A stretch of DNA of 64,000 nt from Methylobacterium sp. NMS14P (GTDB lineage Bacteria; Pseudomonadota; Alphaproteobacteria; Rhizobiales; Beijerinckiaceae), in NCBI RefSeq assembly GCF_028583545.1, contig NZ_CP087106.1:2610501-2674500 (forward strand), read 5' to 3'. The notes under the pieces are model-generated. The model worked only from the letters and a program-made list of their open reading frames with translations, did not search any database and had not been told where the DNA came from. Position 1 is the first letter of the stretch. Each line of letters starts with the position of its first letter. A program made the translations under genes and the position numbers. This document shows positions 9,481 through 18,084 of this stretch, piece after piece.

Positions 9481-10767
9481 TCAGTTGCGGCCGGCAGCAC
9501 CGCCCGCCTGGCCGCCGGCCCGTCCGGCGCCCTGCGCGCCACCGCCCATGGAGCCGGTGCCGCCCGCGCTGCCGCTCATGCCGCCGCGCTCGGCGCCGCC
9601 CGTCCGGCCGCCCTCGGCGCCGGACTTCATGCCGCCCTGCTGGCCGCCGCGATCCGAGGCGTTGCGGATGCCGTCCTGCTGGCCGCCGCGCATGTCGCTG
9701 TTGCGCATGCCGTCGTTCTTGCCCTCCTGCTGACGAGAGGCCTTGTCCATCCCGCGATCCTGGCCGCGGTCGTTCCGGTCCGTCCGGCCGTCGTTGCGGC
9801 CCTCGTTCCGCGACGCGTTGCGGATGCCGTCGCGCTCGCCGCGGTTGTCGAAGCGCGCGCCGGCGCGCTGCTCGGAGCGGAAGCTCGCGCTGACCGCGCC
9901 GCCGCCGCTCAGGCGCCGGTACTCGGCCGACCCGTAGCGCACCCGCTGGCCGCGGATCGTCACGAAGCGGTCCTCCTGGACGGTGACGAGGCGGCGGTAC
10001 TCGGGCGAGCCGTACAGGACCCGCTGCCCGCGGATCACGACGTAGCGCTCGCGCGGGCCGGTCTCGCGGACACTGACCAGGCGGCGGTACTCGGGCGAGC
10101 CGTACAGCACCCGCTGGCCACGGATCACGACGTAGCGCTCGCGCGGGCCGCGGTTCTCGGTGACGATCAGGCGGCGATATTCCGGCGAGCCGTAGACGAC
10201 CCGGCGGCCGCCGATGAACACGTAGCGGCCCTCGTGGCGGAAGCCGCCCTCGACCCGCTCGGACCGGACATCCGTCCGGCTCGCGTCGGTCCGGCCGCGG
10301 AAATCGGCGCGGTCGGCGCGACGGTCACCGCGGCGGTCACCGCGATCGGCACGCGCGCCGTCGCGATCACCGCGCTCGTTCCGGTCGGCGCGGGCCCCGT
10401 CGCGGTCGCCCCGCTCGGCGCCGGCCCGGTCCTTGTCCTGAGCCGTGCGATCCTGGCCGGTGCGGCCCTCGCCGCCGGCCTCGCGGCCCTGCGCGGACCG
10501 CCCCGCCTCGGCGCCGGAGCGGTCGGACGCCGCCTGGCGACCGCCCTTCATGTCGCCCTGCGCGCCACCCTGCGCGCCACCCTGCGCACTGCCCTGCGCA
10601 CTGCCCTGCATGCCGCCGCGCTCGCCGCCGCCGGCCTTCATGCCGGACTCGGCGCCACCCTGACCGCCGCGACCGCCCATCCCGGCGCCGCGATCGGCGC
10701 CACCCTGCTGAGCGTAGGCCGAGGTGCTGATCAGCAGCGCGGCCAATCCGATCGACAATTTCCGCAT
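9481..10767 (-). CDS. exported repeat-rich protein with four YGSPEYRRL repeats
   Basis: A 428-residue protein of unknown function. Residues 1-20 form a typical signal peptide (cleavage after AYA), so it is exported. Residues 21-110 are rich in Gly, Gln and Met; residues 110-180 are a strongly charged Arg/Asp/Gly stretch with repeated GDRDGARADR. The only ordered-looking part (181-286) has four repeats of a short beta-like unit, RYVxIxGxRVxYGSPEYRRL, at 181-200, 211-230, 241-260 and 267-286. The tail is again Gly/Arg/Asn rich. The unit recalls small periplasmic RcnB/YH-repeat proteins of alphaproteobacteria, but I do not assign a family. Start chosen at 10767 because the signal peptide begins there behind GGAGGG; an upstream start would spoil the signal. 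Confidence 0.75.
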   Translation of the reverse strand: MRKLSIGLAALLISTSAYAQQGGADRGAGMGGRGGQGGAESGMKAGGGERGGMQGSAQGSAQGGAQGGAQGDMKGGRQAASDRSGAEAGRSAQGREAGGEGRTGQDRTAQDKDRAGAERGDRDGARADRNERGDRDGARADRGDRRGDRRADRADFRGRTDASRTDVRSERVEGGFRHEGRYVFIGGRRVVYGSPEYRRLIVTENRGPRERYVVIRGQRVLYGSPEYRRLVSVRETGPRERYVVIRGQRVLYGSPEYRRLVTVQEDRFVTIRGQRVRYGSAEYRRLSGGGAVSASFRSEQRAGARFDNRGERDGIRNASRNEGRNDGRTDRNDRGQDRGMDKASRQQEGKNDGMRNSDMRGGQQDGIRNASDRGGQQGGMKSGAEGGRTGGAERGGMSGSAGGTGSMGGGAQGAGRAGGQAGGAAGRN

Positions 10768-10936
10768 GGCGAACCCTCCAATGTTGAATCTGCCACGCAA
10801 CGTCAAAGGTCGCGAAACGGTTCAGCCTCGAGGGCTCAAAAATTTACGCAACGAATACCGATCTCAGTGCGTTTCGCGCGGAAAAGCTTGGCCGTAGACG
10901 GGGGTATGCTGCTCCGCACACCCGCTGCCCGGCCTT

Positions 10937-11974
10937 CTACTGGCTCGGCTGTCCGGAGATCTCGGCCTCGACCTCCCGGGGATCGAGGTCGTAGCGCCGG
11001 GAGCAGAACTCGCAGGTGATGACGATGCGCCCGTCGTCCGCCACCATCTCGTGCCGCTCCTGCGGGGTGAACGAGCGGATCATGCCCATCACGCGCTCCC
11101 GCGAGCAGCGGCAGGTCTCGTGGACCGGCTGACGGTCGAACACCCGCACCCCGCGCTCGTGGAACAGGCGGTAGAGCAGCCGCTCGCTGGACACGTGCGG
11201 ATCAACCAGCTCGTGGTCCTCGATGGTCGCGACCAGCGAGCGGGCCTCGACCCAGGCATCGTCCTCCGGCGCGTTCCCCGAGAGGTGCGCGTGGCCCTCC
11301 GGGATGTCGCCCGGGGGCAGGTCCGCGAGGCGCGCCCGGTCGACCGACTGGGGCAGGAACTGCACGAGCAGGCCGCCGGCCCGCCAGCGCCCGGCCCCCT
11401 CTTCCACGGCCTCGGCCACGGCGAGGCGCACCTGCGTGGGGATCTGCTCCGACTGGCGGAAATACTGGTGCGCGGCCTCTTCCAGGCTCTGGCCCTCGAG
11501 GGCGACGACGCCCTGGTAGCGGCTCGCGGCGGTGCCCTGGTCGATGGTCATGGCGAGATGACCGGTGCCGATCAGCTCGGCATCCTTGAGCGGGCCGGTG
11601 CCGAGGGCGGCGACCCGCTCCGGCTCGAACCGCGCGGTGGCGCGCAGCCGATCCGGGGCCTCGAAATCGACCACGATCATCGCGACCGGACCGTCAGTCT
11701 TGGTCTGGAGCTGGAACCGGCCCTCGAACTTCAGCGACGAGCCGAGCAGCACCGTCAGCGCCGCGGCCTCGCCGAGGAGGCGCGCAACCGGGTCCGGGTA
11801 GCCGTGGCGGCGCAGGATCGTGTCGACGGCCGGGCCGAGCCGGACGACGCGGCCGCGCACGTCCAGCGCCTCGACGGCGAAGGGCAGCACGGCGTCGTCC
11901 GCGCCGGCATGGCCGTTGCCGGCATTCTGGGTCTGGGATGGCGACTGGGGGTGCGACTGCGTTCCTGAGGTCAT
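10937..11974 (-). CDS. hslO: Hsp33 family redox-regulated chaperone
   Basis: Holdase chaperone activated by oxidation; zinc is released when its cysteines form disulfides. The 345-residue protein has the Hsp33 core and the C-terminal zinc cysteines: C288 and C290 in CRCSRERV, C321 and C324 in CEFC, 31 residues apart as expected. The first ~28 residues are a Gln/Ser-rich extension not typical of the family. A GGAGAGGG ribosome site precedes the ATG. It is downstream of argF on the same strand with a 277-bp gap, an arrangement seen in several Rhizobiales. Confidence 0.93.
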   Translation of the reverse strand: MTSGTQSHPQSPSQTQNAGNGHAGADDAVLPFAVEALDVRGRVVRLGPAVDTILRRHGYPDPVARLLGEAAALTVLLGSSLKFEGRFQLQTKTDGPVAMIVVDFEAPDRLRATARFEPERVAALGTGPLKDAELIGTGHLAMTIDQGTAASRYQGVVALEGQSLEEAAHQYFRQSEQIPTQVRLAVAEAVEEGAGRWRAGGLLVQFLPQSVDRARLADLPPGDIPEGHAHLSGNAPEDDAWVEARSLVATIEDHELVDPHVSSERLLYRLFHERGVRVFDRQPVHETCRCSRERVMGMIRSFTPQERHEMVADDGRIVITCEFCSRRYDLDPREVEAEISGQPSQ

Positions 11975-12251
11975 GCCCTCTCCGATCGATGCGTCCGGCG
12001 GCGCGTGCCGGCAATGCGGGGATCCGTCCTCCCGGAGGCCGGGCGGCGTGAGGCGATGACCTTGGCGGAGCGATCGGATCCCTCACCCCGTCCAGCCCGG
12101 AGCGGGAGCGGCGGCGCAGCGCGCCCCGCTCGTCGCCGGGATGCCGCCTTCCGGCGGCCGTGATGGGGAGACGGGCAGCACGGGCCGCCCGCTCACGCCT
12201 ATATGGTGCGCCGACCCCGCGAGCGCGAGGCCGGACAGTGTGCCGGCGGGA

Positions 12252-13232
12252 TCAGAGCCCGCTGGCGCCGAGGCACCAGGCCAGGATGCCCTTCTGCGCG
12301 TGCAGGCGGTTCTCGGCCTCGTCGAACACCACGGAGCGCGGACCGTCCATCACCTCGGCCGTCACCTCCTCGCCGCGGTGGGCCGGGAGGCAGTGCATGA
12401 AGATCGCGCCCGGATTCGCCGCCGCCATCAGCTTGTCGTTGACCTGATAGGGGCTGAGCAGGTTGTGCCGGTGCGCCTCGTCGTCGTCGCCCATGGACAC
12501 CCAGCAATCGGTGACGACGGCATCGACGCCGTCCACCGCCGCGAAGGCGTCGGTGGTGACGTGGACGTCGGCGCCCTCCTGCTGCGCCCAGGCGAGGAGC
12601 GCCGGCGGCGGCGCGAGTTCCGGCGGGCTCGCGACGTTGAGCGTGAAGTCGAACCGGGCGGCGGCGTGGACCCAGCTCGCCAGCACGTTGTTCGAATCGC
12701 CGGACCACGCGACCTTGCGGCCCCGGATCGGCCCGCGATGCTCCTCGAAGGTCAGCACGTCGGCCATGATCTGGCACGGGTGCGAGACCTTGGTCAGGGC
12801 GTTGATCACCGGGACGGTGGCGTACTCGGCCAGCTCCAGCATCTGACCGTGGTCGAGGATGCGGATCATGATCGCGTCGACGAAGCGCGAGAGCACCTGC
12901 GCGGTGTCGCCGATGGTCTCGCCGCGGCCGAGCTGCATCTCGGAGCCGGTGAGCATCAGGGTCTCGCCGCCGAGCTCGCGCATCGCCACGTCGAAGGAGA
13001 CGCGGGTGCGGGTCGAGGGCCGGTCGAACACCATGGCGAGGGTCTTGCCGGTGAGCGGGCGCTCGGCGGCCAGCTCGCCCTTGCGGCGGCGCGCCTTGAT
13101 GGCGGCGCTGGCATCGAGGACCCGGCGCAGCTCCGCCCCGGAGAAATCCTTGAGGTCGAGGAAATGACGAGGGCCGGCACCGTTCAGGTGCCTGGCCGGG
13201 GCCTGTGCCCGGCCGTCAATCTGGGCTTTCAT
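12252..13232 (-). CDS. argF: ornithine carbamoyltransferase
   Basis: Joins ornithine and carbamoyl phosphate to citrulline in arginine biosynthesis. The 326-residue protein has the carbamoyl-phosphate loop STRTR (73-77), the HPCQ motif in [11 protein letters not shown], the domain-2 SMGDDDEAH segment and the [10 protein letters not shown] ornithine loop. Length is slightly above the usual ~310 because of a ~20-residue N-terminal extension. No good ribosome site is seen before the ATG. It lies 168 bp downstream of argD on the same strand with a strong hairpin in the gap, so read-through may be partial. Confidence 0.95.
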   Translation of the reverse strand: MKAQIDGRAQAPARHLNGAGPRHFLDLKDFSGAELRRVLDASAAIKARRRKGELAAERPLTGKTLAMVFDRPSTRTRVSFDVAMRELGGETLMLTGSEMQLGRGETIGDTAQVLSRFVDAIMIRILDHGQMLELAEYATVPVINALTKVSHPCQIMADVLTFEEHRGPIRGRKVAWSGDSNNVLASWVHAAARFDFTLNVASPPELAPPPALLAWAQQEGADVHVTTDAFAAVDGVDAVVTDCWVSMGDDDEAHRHNLLSPYQVNDKLMAAANPGAIFMHCLPAHRGEEVTAEVMDGPRSVVFDEAENRLHAQKGILAWCLGASGL

Positions 13233-13361
13233 CGCGTCACAATAACTAGAGTCTGCTCAACGATCACCTGATCATGAACCGCACTCTACCTCCTGGCAGG
13301 GGCATGTCCGTCACGCGCGGCGGGATCGACCGCGCCCGGAAATGCTTCGGGCCGCCCTCCG

Positions 13362-13386
13362 GGGTCCGGAGGGCGGTGTTCTCAAT
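13362..13386 (-). terminator. hairpin downstream of argD
   Basis: An 11-bp perfect stem (CCGCCCTCCGG with CCGGAGGGCGG) and a 3-base loop lies 15 bp after the argD stop and before argF. There is no T run, so it may attenuate or stabilise the transcript rather than terminate it. Confidence 0.5.
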
Positions 13387-13400
13387 CGCGCGGATCGATC

Positions 13401-14591
13401 CTACTCGGCCGCGCCGCGCACGGCCTCGAAGCCGGACGCCGCCGCGTCCAGGCGGCGGACCGCCTCGTCGATCTCGGCCTCGCCGATGGTCAGCGGCGGC
13501 AGCAGGCGGACGATGTTGTCGCCCGCCGGGATGACCAGCAGATGGGCGTCCCGCGCGGCGGCGGCGAACTCGGTGTTCGGCACGCCGAGCTTGAGGCCGA
13601 GCATCAGCCCCTCGCCGCGGATCTCCTGGATGACGTGCGGGTGGCGGTCGCGCAGGGCCGCGAGCTTCTGCTTGAGCAGCAGGCCGGAGCGGGCGACGCG
13701 CGCGAGGAAACCCTCCGCCAGCACCACGTCCAGCACGGCGTTGCCCACCGCCATGGCGAGCGGGTTGCCGCCGAAGGTGGTGCCGTGCGTGCCGGCGGTC
13801 ATGCCGCGCGCGGCCTCGCGGGTCGCGAGGCAGGCGCCCAGGGGGAAGCCGCCGCCGATGCCCTTGGCGACGCTCATGATGTCCGGGGTGATGCCGGACC
13901 ATTCGTGCGCGAACAGCCGGCCGGTGCGGCCGACGCCGGTCTGGACCTCGTCCATGATCAGCAGGAGGCCGTTGGCGTCGCAGATCTCGCGCAGCCGGCG
14001 CAGGTCCGCGTGGGGGATCTCCCGCACGCCGCCCTCACCCTGGATCGGCTCGATCATCAGCGCCGCCGTCTCCGGCCCGATCGCCGCCTCCAGCGCCGCC
14101 CAGTCGCCGGCCGGGACCTGGTCGAAGCCCTCGACCTTCGGACCGAAGCCCTCGATGTACTTCTCCTGCCCGCCGGCCGCGAGCGTCGCCAGCGTCCGCC
14201 CGTGGAAGGCGCCCGCGAAGGTGACGATCCGGTAGCGCTCCGGCTGCCCGCCGGCCGCGTGGTACTTGCGGGCGATCTTGATCGCCGCCTCGTTCGCCTC
14301 CGCGCCCGAGTTGCAAAAGAACACCACGTCCGCGAAGGTCGCGTCGACGAGGCGCTGCCCGAGGCGCTCGCCGCCCGGGATCTGGAACAGGTTCGAGGTG
14401 TGCCAGATCTTGCCCGCCTGCTCGGTCAGCGCGCCGACGAGGTGCGGGTGGGCGTGGCCGAGGCCGTTCACCGCGATGCCGGCGCCGAAGTCGAGGTATC
14501 GCTCCCCGCCCTCCGTCACGAGCCAGGCGCCCTCGCCGCGCTCGAAGGCGAGCGGCGCGCGGACGTAGGTCGGCAGAAGGGCTGACGTCAC
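13401..14591 (-). CDS. argD: acetylornithine aminotransferase
   Basis: PLP-dependent aminotransferase making N2-acetylornithine from the semialdehyde; homologues may also serve lysine synthesis. Landmarks: [57 protein letters not shown], the PLP lysine in [14 protein letters not shown] and [15 protein letters not shown] choose the GTG at 14591 (396 residues, starting VTSALLPTY): a GGAG lies 9 bases before it, whereas for the ATG at 14600 the same GGAG touches the start. It heads the leftward argD-argF-hslO group and is preceded by a structured leader. Confidence 0.93.
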   Translation of the reverse strand: MTSALLPTYVRAPLAFERGEGAWLVTEGGERYLDFGAGIAVNGLGHAHPHLVGALTEQAGKIWHTSNLFQIPGGERLGQRLVDATFADVVFFCNSGAEANEAAIKIARKYHAAGGQPERYRIVTFAGAFHGRTLATLAAGGQEKYIEGFGPKVEGFDQVPAGDWAALEAAIGPETAALMIEPIQGEGGVREIPHADLRRLREICDANGLLLIMDEVQTGVGRTGRLFAHEWSGITPDIMSVAKGIGGGFPLGACLATREAARGMTAGTHGTTFGGNPLAMAVGNAVLDVVLAEGFLARVARSGLLLKQKLAALRDRHPHVIQEIRGEGLMLGLKLGVPNTEFAAAARDAHLLVIPAGDNIVRLLPPLTIGEAEIDEAVRRLDAAASGFEAVRGAAE

Positions 14592-14634
14592 GGGTCCCAT
14601 CTCCGTTTCACGCAGGATCCCGGAGCGAGCGTTG

Positions 14635-14704
14635 AGCCGGCTCCAAATGAAAGTGCCGCCTCAGTCCTGGGCGGCACGCGCGCGATTACTATGAAAGAGC
14701 CGGC
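14635..14704 (-). promoter_or_regulatory. nested inverted repeats in the argD leader
   Basis: Two nested stems about 45 bp upstream of argD. The inner stem pairs GTGCCGCC (14653-14660) with GGCGGCAC (14670-14677) over a 9-base loop; the outer pairs AGCCGGC (from 14635) with AGCCGGC (14698-14704). The element ATGAAAG is repeated just outside the inner stem on both sides. It could be an operator or an RNA leader structure. The rest of 14601-14964 shows no gene. Confidence 0.4.
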
Positions 14705-14964
14705 CCCTGTCAACGTTTCAGTGCCCGGCGGCCCCGCACGGCAGGCCTGCACGCGACACCGATAGAGCTGATCTCGGCGGCAAATCTGCGGCGGTCCGGC
14801 CCGGGGCCGCCGGAGAATCGCGGGTCGGCGGAGCGGGCCGGAAGGCCGGCACCGGGACAGGTCGCCGGCGCCGCGATCCCGGCCCTCGCGGCGCGCGGCC
14901 CTTGCGCCGCGGGGGGCGGCCGTGCTCCTGCTCCCGCGGATTCGCAGGAACCAGGGAGAACCCG

Positions 14965-15438
14965 ATGAGCTCGATCAAGGAACGCCTGGAGGCGCTGGGC
15001 CTGTCCCTGCCGAAGGCGGCGGCGCCGGTCGCCAACTACGTGCCGTTCGTGCACACCGGCAACCTCGTGGTGATCTCCGGCCAGGTCTGCTTCGGCGCGG
15101 ACGGCGCCATCGCGGCCGAGCACAAGGGCAAGGTCGGCGGCGGCGTCTCGGCCGAGGCCGGCAAGGCGGCCGCGCGCCTCTGCGCCCTCAACGTCCTCGC
15201 CCAGCTCGAGGCCGCGGTGGGCGACCTCGATCGCGCGGTGGTCCAGTGCGTGCGGCTCGGCGGCTTCATCAACGCGGCGCCGGGCTTCTCGGCCGTGGCC
15301 GGCGTGATGAACGGCGCCTCCGACCTGATGGTCGAGCTCCTCGGCGACCGCGGGCGCCACGCCCGCTCCACCGTCGGCGTGGCCGAGCTGCCCCTCGACG
15401 CCGCCGTCGAGGTCGAGGCGATGTTCGAGGTCCGCTGA
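14965..15438 (+). CDS. RidA/YjgF family protein
   Basis: A 157-residue member of the longer bacterial YjgF subfamily (YjgF/chorismate-mutase-like fold, trimeric). Family segments: APVANYVPFVHTGNLVVISGQV, GGGVSAEAGKAAARLCALNVL, VQCVRLGGFINAAPGF and the C-terminal GRHARSTVGVAELPLDAAVEVE with the conserved arginine. RidA proteins hydrolyse reactive enamines/imines produced by PLP enzymes, but this subfamily's substrate is not established. The start is set where homology begins; a short GGGA lies upstream. The next gene starts 2 bp after its stop. Confidence 0.88.
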   Translation: MSSIKERLEALGLSLPKAAAPVANYVPFVHTGNLVVISGQVCFGADGAIAAEHKGKVGGGVSAEAGKAAARLCALNVLAQLEAAVGDLDRAVVQCVRLGGFINAAPGFSAVAGVMNGASDLMVELLGDRGRHARSTVGVAELPLDAAVEVEAMFEVR

Positions 15439-15440
15439 GG

Positions 15441-16190
15441 GTGGCCGCCCCCGACTGGCTCACCGCGCGGCCGATCGCCCATCGCGGCCTGCACGACCGC
15501 GCGGCGGGCCGGCCGGAGAACACGCTGGCGGCGGCCCGGGCGGCGGCCGCGGGCGGCTTCGCCATCGAGTGCGACGTCCAGCTGAGCGCCGATGGCGAGG
15601 CGATGGTCTTCCACGACGCCGCCCTCGGGCGCCTGACCGGGACGAGCGCGGCGGTCGCCGACCGGTCGGCCGCCGAACTCGGGACGCTCACCGTCGCCGG
15701 GTCCGGGGAGACGATCCCGACGCTGCCGGCCTTCCTGGCGGCGGTGGCCGGGGCAGTGCCGGTGGTGATCGAGGTGAAGTCCCGCTACGACGGCGACCTG
15801 CGGCTCGCGACCCGCACCGCCGAGATCGCCGCGGCCTGCGCCGGGCCGGTGGCGCTGAAATCCTTCGACCCGCAGGTGGTCGCGGCCCTGCGCGACCTCT
15901 GCCCCGCCACGGTCCCGCGGGGCATCGTGGCGGAGACGACGCAGGACGATCCGGTCTACGCGGCCCTGACGCCCTCGCTCCGCCGGTCCCTCTCCGACCT
16001 GCTGCACCTCGCCGAGACGCGGCCCGACTTCCTGTCCTGGCGGGTGGACGACCTGCCCTGCGCGCCGACCTACCTCTGCCGGTTGCTCGGTCAGGTCCCC
16101 GTCATGACCTGGACGGTCCGGACCGCGGAGCAGCGCGCCCGCGCGGCCGCGCACGCGGATCAGATGGTGTTCGAGGGGTTCGTCCCGTAA
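15441..16190 (+). CDS. glycerophosphodiester phosphodiesterase family protein
   Basis: A 249-residue cytosolic GDPD TIM-barrel enzyme. Catalytic elements are at the N-terminus: IAHRG with the catalytic histidine, RPENTLAA with a metal-binding glutamate, FAIECDVQLSADG with the Glu/Asp pair, and VFHDAALGRLT with the second catalytic histidine. VIEVKSR later supplies another metal ligand. It hydrolyses glycerophosphodiesters to glycerol 3-phosphate and an alcohol; no signal peptide is seen. The GTG start lies 2 bp after the RidA stop, so the two are probably co-translated; a functional link is not evident. Confidence 0.88.
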   Translation: MAAPDWLTARPIAHRGLHDRAAGRPENTLAAARAAAAGGFAIECDVQLSADGEAMVFHDAALGRLTGTSAAVADRSAAELGTLTVAGSGETIPTLPAFLAAVAGAVPVVIEVKSRYDGDLRLATRTAEIAAACAGPVALKSFDPQVVAALRDLCPATVPRGIVAETTQDDPVYAALTPSLRRSLSDLLHLAETRPDFLSWRVDDLPCAPTYLCRLLGQVPVMTWTVRTAEQRARAAAHADQMVFEGFVP

Positions 16191-16232
16191 ATTTTCCTAC
16201 GCCCTGACCGATTCCGTCCGACCAAGATCGCC

Positions 16233-16666
16233 ATGACCGCTTCGAGTGACGCGCGCGCACGCTTCGCGCGGCTCTGCGGGGGCTCGCCCTCGCCGCGACC
16301 CTGCTCTCCCCGGCGCCCGCTTCGGCGGCCGACCCGTGCGAGGGCACGACCCAGGCGGATCTCAACGCCTGCGCGGCTGCCGATTACCGGGCCGCCGACA
16401 CGGCGCTGAACGCCGTCTACGGGCAGCTGATGAAGAAGATCGGTCCGAAGACGAAGGACGCCCTGCGGGGCGCCCAGAAGGCCTGGCTGCCGTACCGGGA
16501 CGCGACCTGCTTCCTCGAGACCATGGGATTCGACGGGGGCTCGGCCTACGCGATGGAGTACAACGGCTGCCTGAAGGGCCTCACCGACGCGCGGACCAAG
16601 GTCCTCAAGGGGTACCTCGACTGCAAGCCGGACGACGTTTCGTGCGTCGGCCGGCTCGGCGAGTGA
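16233..16666 (+). pseudogene. LprI/DUF1311-type exported protein with apparent frameshift
   Basis: The downstream frame gives a mature protein starting ADPCEGTTQADLNAC and continuing AADTALNAVYGQLMKKIG, LRGAQKAWLPYRDATC, typical of the DUF1311 lysozyme-inhibitor LprI N-terminal family with its paired cysteines. That frame has a signal-peptide-like stretch (RGLALAATLLSPAPASA) but no ATG, GTG or TTG before the stop at 16247-16249. An ATG at 16233 opens another frame. Adding one G to the G5 run at 16278-16282 joins them, giving MTASSDARARFARLCGG followed by the hydrophobic core and an ASA cleavage site, about 145 residues. So this is either a one-base assembly error, a real inactivation, or slippage at the tract. 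The translated part from 16430 is certain only as an open frame. Confidence 0.6.
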
Positions 16667-16800
16667 GCGCGGGCCGCGACGGCGCCGTCCGGTTCGGAGC
16701 GCGCGGCGGGTGACGTCGGCGGCCGTCTGACAACGCTGCCATGGTCGCCGCGCGCATCCGCCCGCTTGCTCCCGGCCGGTCACGGGCTAGACTCCGGCCC

Positions 16801-18084
16801 ATGAAGCAAGCACCCGGGCCGACGCCGGAGACCGCCGCACTGACCGTGCGCGCGCTTCCCGGATTGAAGGAGATCGGCGCAGCGGACTGGGATGCCTGCG
16901 CCTTCTCGCCCGAGACCCTGGCGGCGGGCGACGAGACCCACAACCCCTTCCTGTCGTACGCCTTCCTGTCGGCGCTGGAGGATTCGGGCTGCGTCTCGCG
17001 CAGGACCGGCTGGCTGCCGCTCCACGTCTCGGTCGAGCGCGACGGCGCGCGCCTCGGCGTGGCGCCCTGCTACCTGAAATCGCACAGCCAGGGCGAGTAC
17101 GTCTTCGACCACGGCTGGGCCGACGCCTACGAGCGGGCCGGCGGCGCCTACTACCCCAAGCTCCAGGTCAGCGTGCCGTTCACGCCGGTGACCGGGCCGC
17201 GCTTCCTGATCGCCCCGGGTGCCGATCCCGACGAGGCCACGGCGGGCCTCGTCGCGGGCCTGCGGGCGCTGCGGGGCGAGACCAAGGCCTCCTCGGTCCA
17301 CGTCACCTTCATGCGCGAGGCGGAGTGGGAGCGGGCCGGCGCGGCCGGCTTCCTGCAGCGCACCGACCAGCAGTTCCACTGGCACAACGACGGCTACGCG
17401 ACCTTCGACGATTTCCTGTCCGCCCTCGCCTCGCGCAAGCGCAAGACCATCCGCAAGGAGCGCCGCGACGCCCTGGCGCCCGGCATCACCGTGGAGCACC
17501 TGACCGGCGCGGCCATCACCGAGGCCCACTGGGACGCGTTCTACGCCTTCTACATGGACACGGGCTCCCGGAAATGGGGACGGCCCTACCTCAACCGCCG
17601 GTTCTTCTCGCTCCTGTCCGAGCGCATGGCCGACCGGGTGCTCCTCGTGATGGCCAAGCGCGGCGACGCCTACATCGCGGGGGCCATCAACCTGATCGGC
17701 GACACGGCGCTCTACGGGCGCAACTGGGGCTGCATCGAGGACCACCCCTTCCTGCATTTCGAGATCTGCTACTACCAGGCGATCGACTTCGCGATCGCCC
17801 GGGGCCTGAAGCGGGTCGAGGCGGGGGCCCAGGGCGAGCACAAGCTCGCCCGCGGCTACCGGCCGGTCCTGATGCACTCGGCCCACGACATCGCCGACCC
17901 GGCGCTGCGCCGCGCGGTGGCCGATTACTTGCAGCGGGAGCGCGCCCACGTCGCCGAGGCGGTCGACGTCCTCGACACGCTGACGCCGTTCCGGCGCACG
18001 GACGCGGGCGACGCCCGCGAGGGCGCGACGCCGTCCGAAACCTCGTCTCCCAACACATCCTCCCCCGAGAGTGCCGAGTCATGA
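16801..18084 (+). CDS. FemAB/GNAT-fold protein of the DUF482 family
   Basis: A 427-residue protein of the DUF482 family, annotated in alphaproteobacteria as peptidogalycan biosynthesis or GNAT N-acyltransferase; the reaction is not known. Family segments: THNPFLSYAFLSALEDSG, PCYLKSHSQGEYVFDHGW, YYPKLQVSVPFTPVTGPRFL, QQFHWHNDGYATFDDFL, SRKRKTIRKER and the late EAGAQGEHKLARGY. The last ~35 residues are Ser/Thr/Glu-rich and not conserved. The start at 16801 is preferred over an upstream ATG (16741) because only unconserved Arg-rich residues lie between. Its stop overlaps the next gene's start (ATGA), suggesting coupling with the amidohydrolase. Confidence 0.8.
   Translation: MKQAPGPTPETAALTVRALPGLKEIGAADWDACAFSPETLAAGDETHNPFLSYAFLSALEDSGCVSRRTGWLPLHVSVERDGARLGVAPCYLKSHSQGEYVFDHGWADAYERAGGAYYPKLQVSVPFTPVTGPRFLIAPGADPDEATAGLVAGLRALRGETKASSVHVTFMREAEWERAGAAGFLQRTDQQFHWHNDGYATFDDFLSALASRKRKTIRKERRDALAPGITVEHLTGAAITEAHWDAFYAFYMDTGSRKWGRPYLNRRFFSLLSERMADRVLLVMAKRGDAYIAGAINLIGDTALYGRNWGCIEDHPFLHFEICYYQAIDFAIARGLKRVEAGAQGEHKLARGYRPVLMHSAHDIADPALRRAVADYLQRERAHVAEAVDVLDTLTPFRRTDAGDAREGATPSETSSPNTSSPESAES

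Noticed and set aside
16274..16666. CTG at 16274 as start of the DUF1311 protein
   Set aside because: CTG starts are rare and there is no ribosome site; a one-base shift in the G5 run gives a complete signal peptide from a normal ATG.
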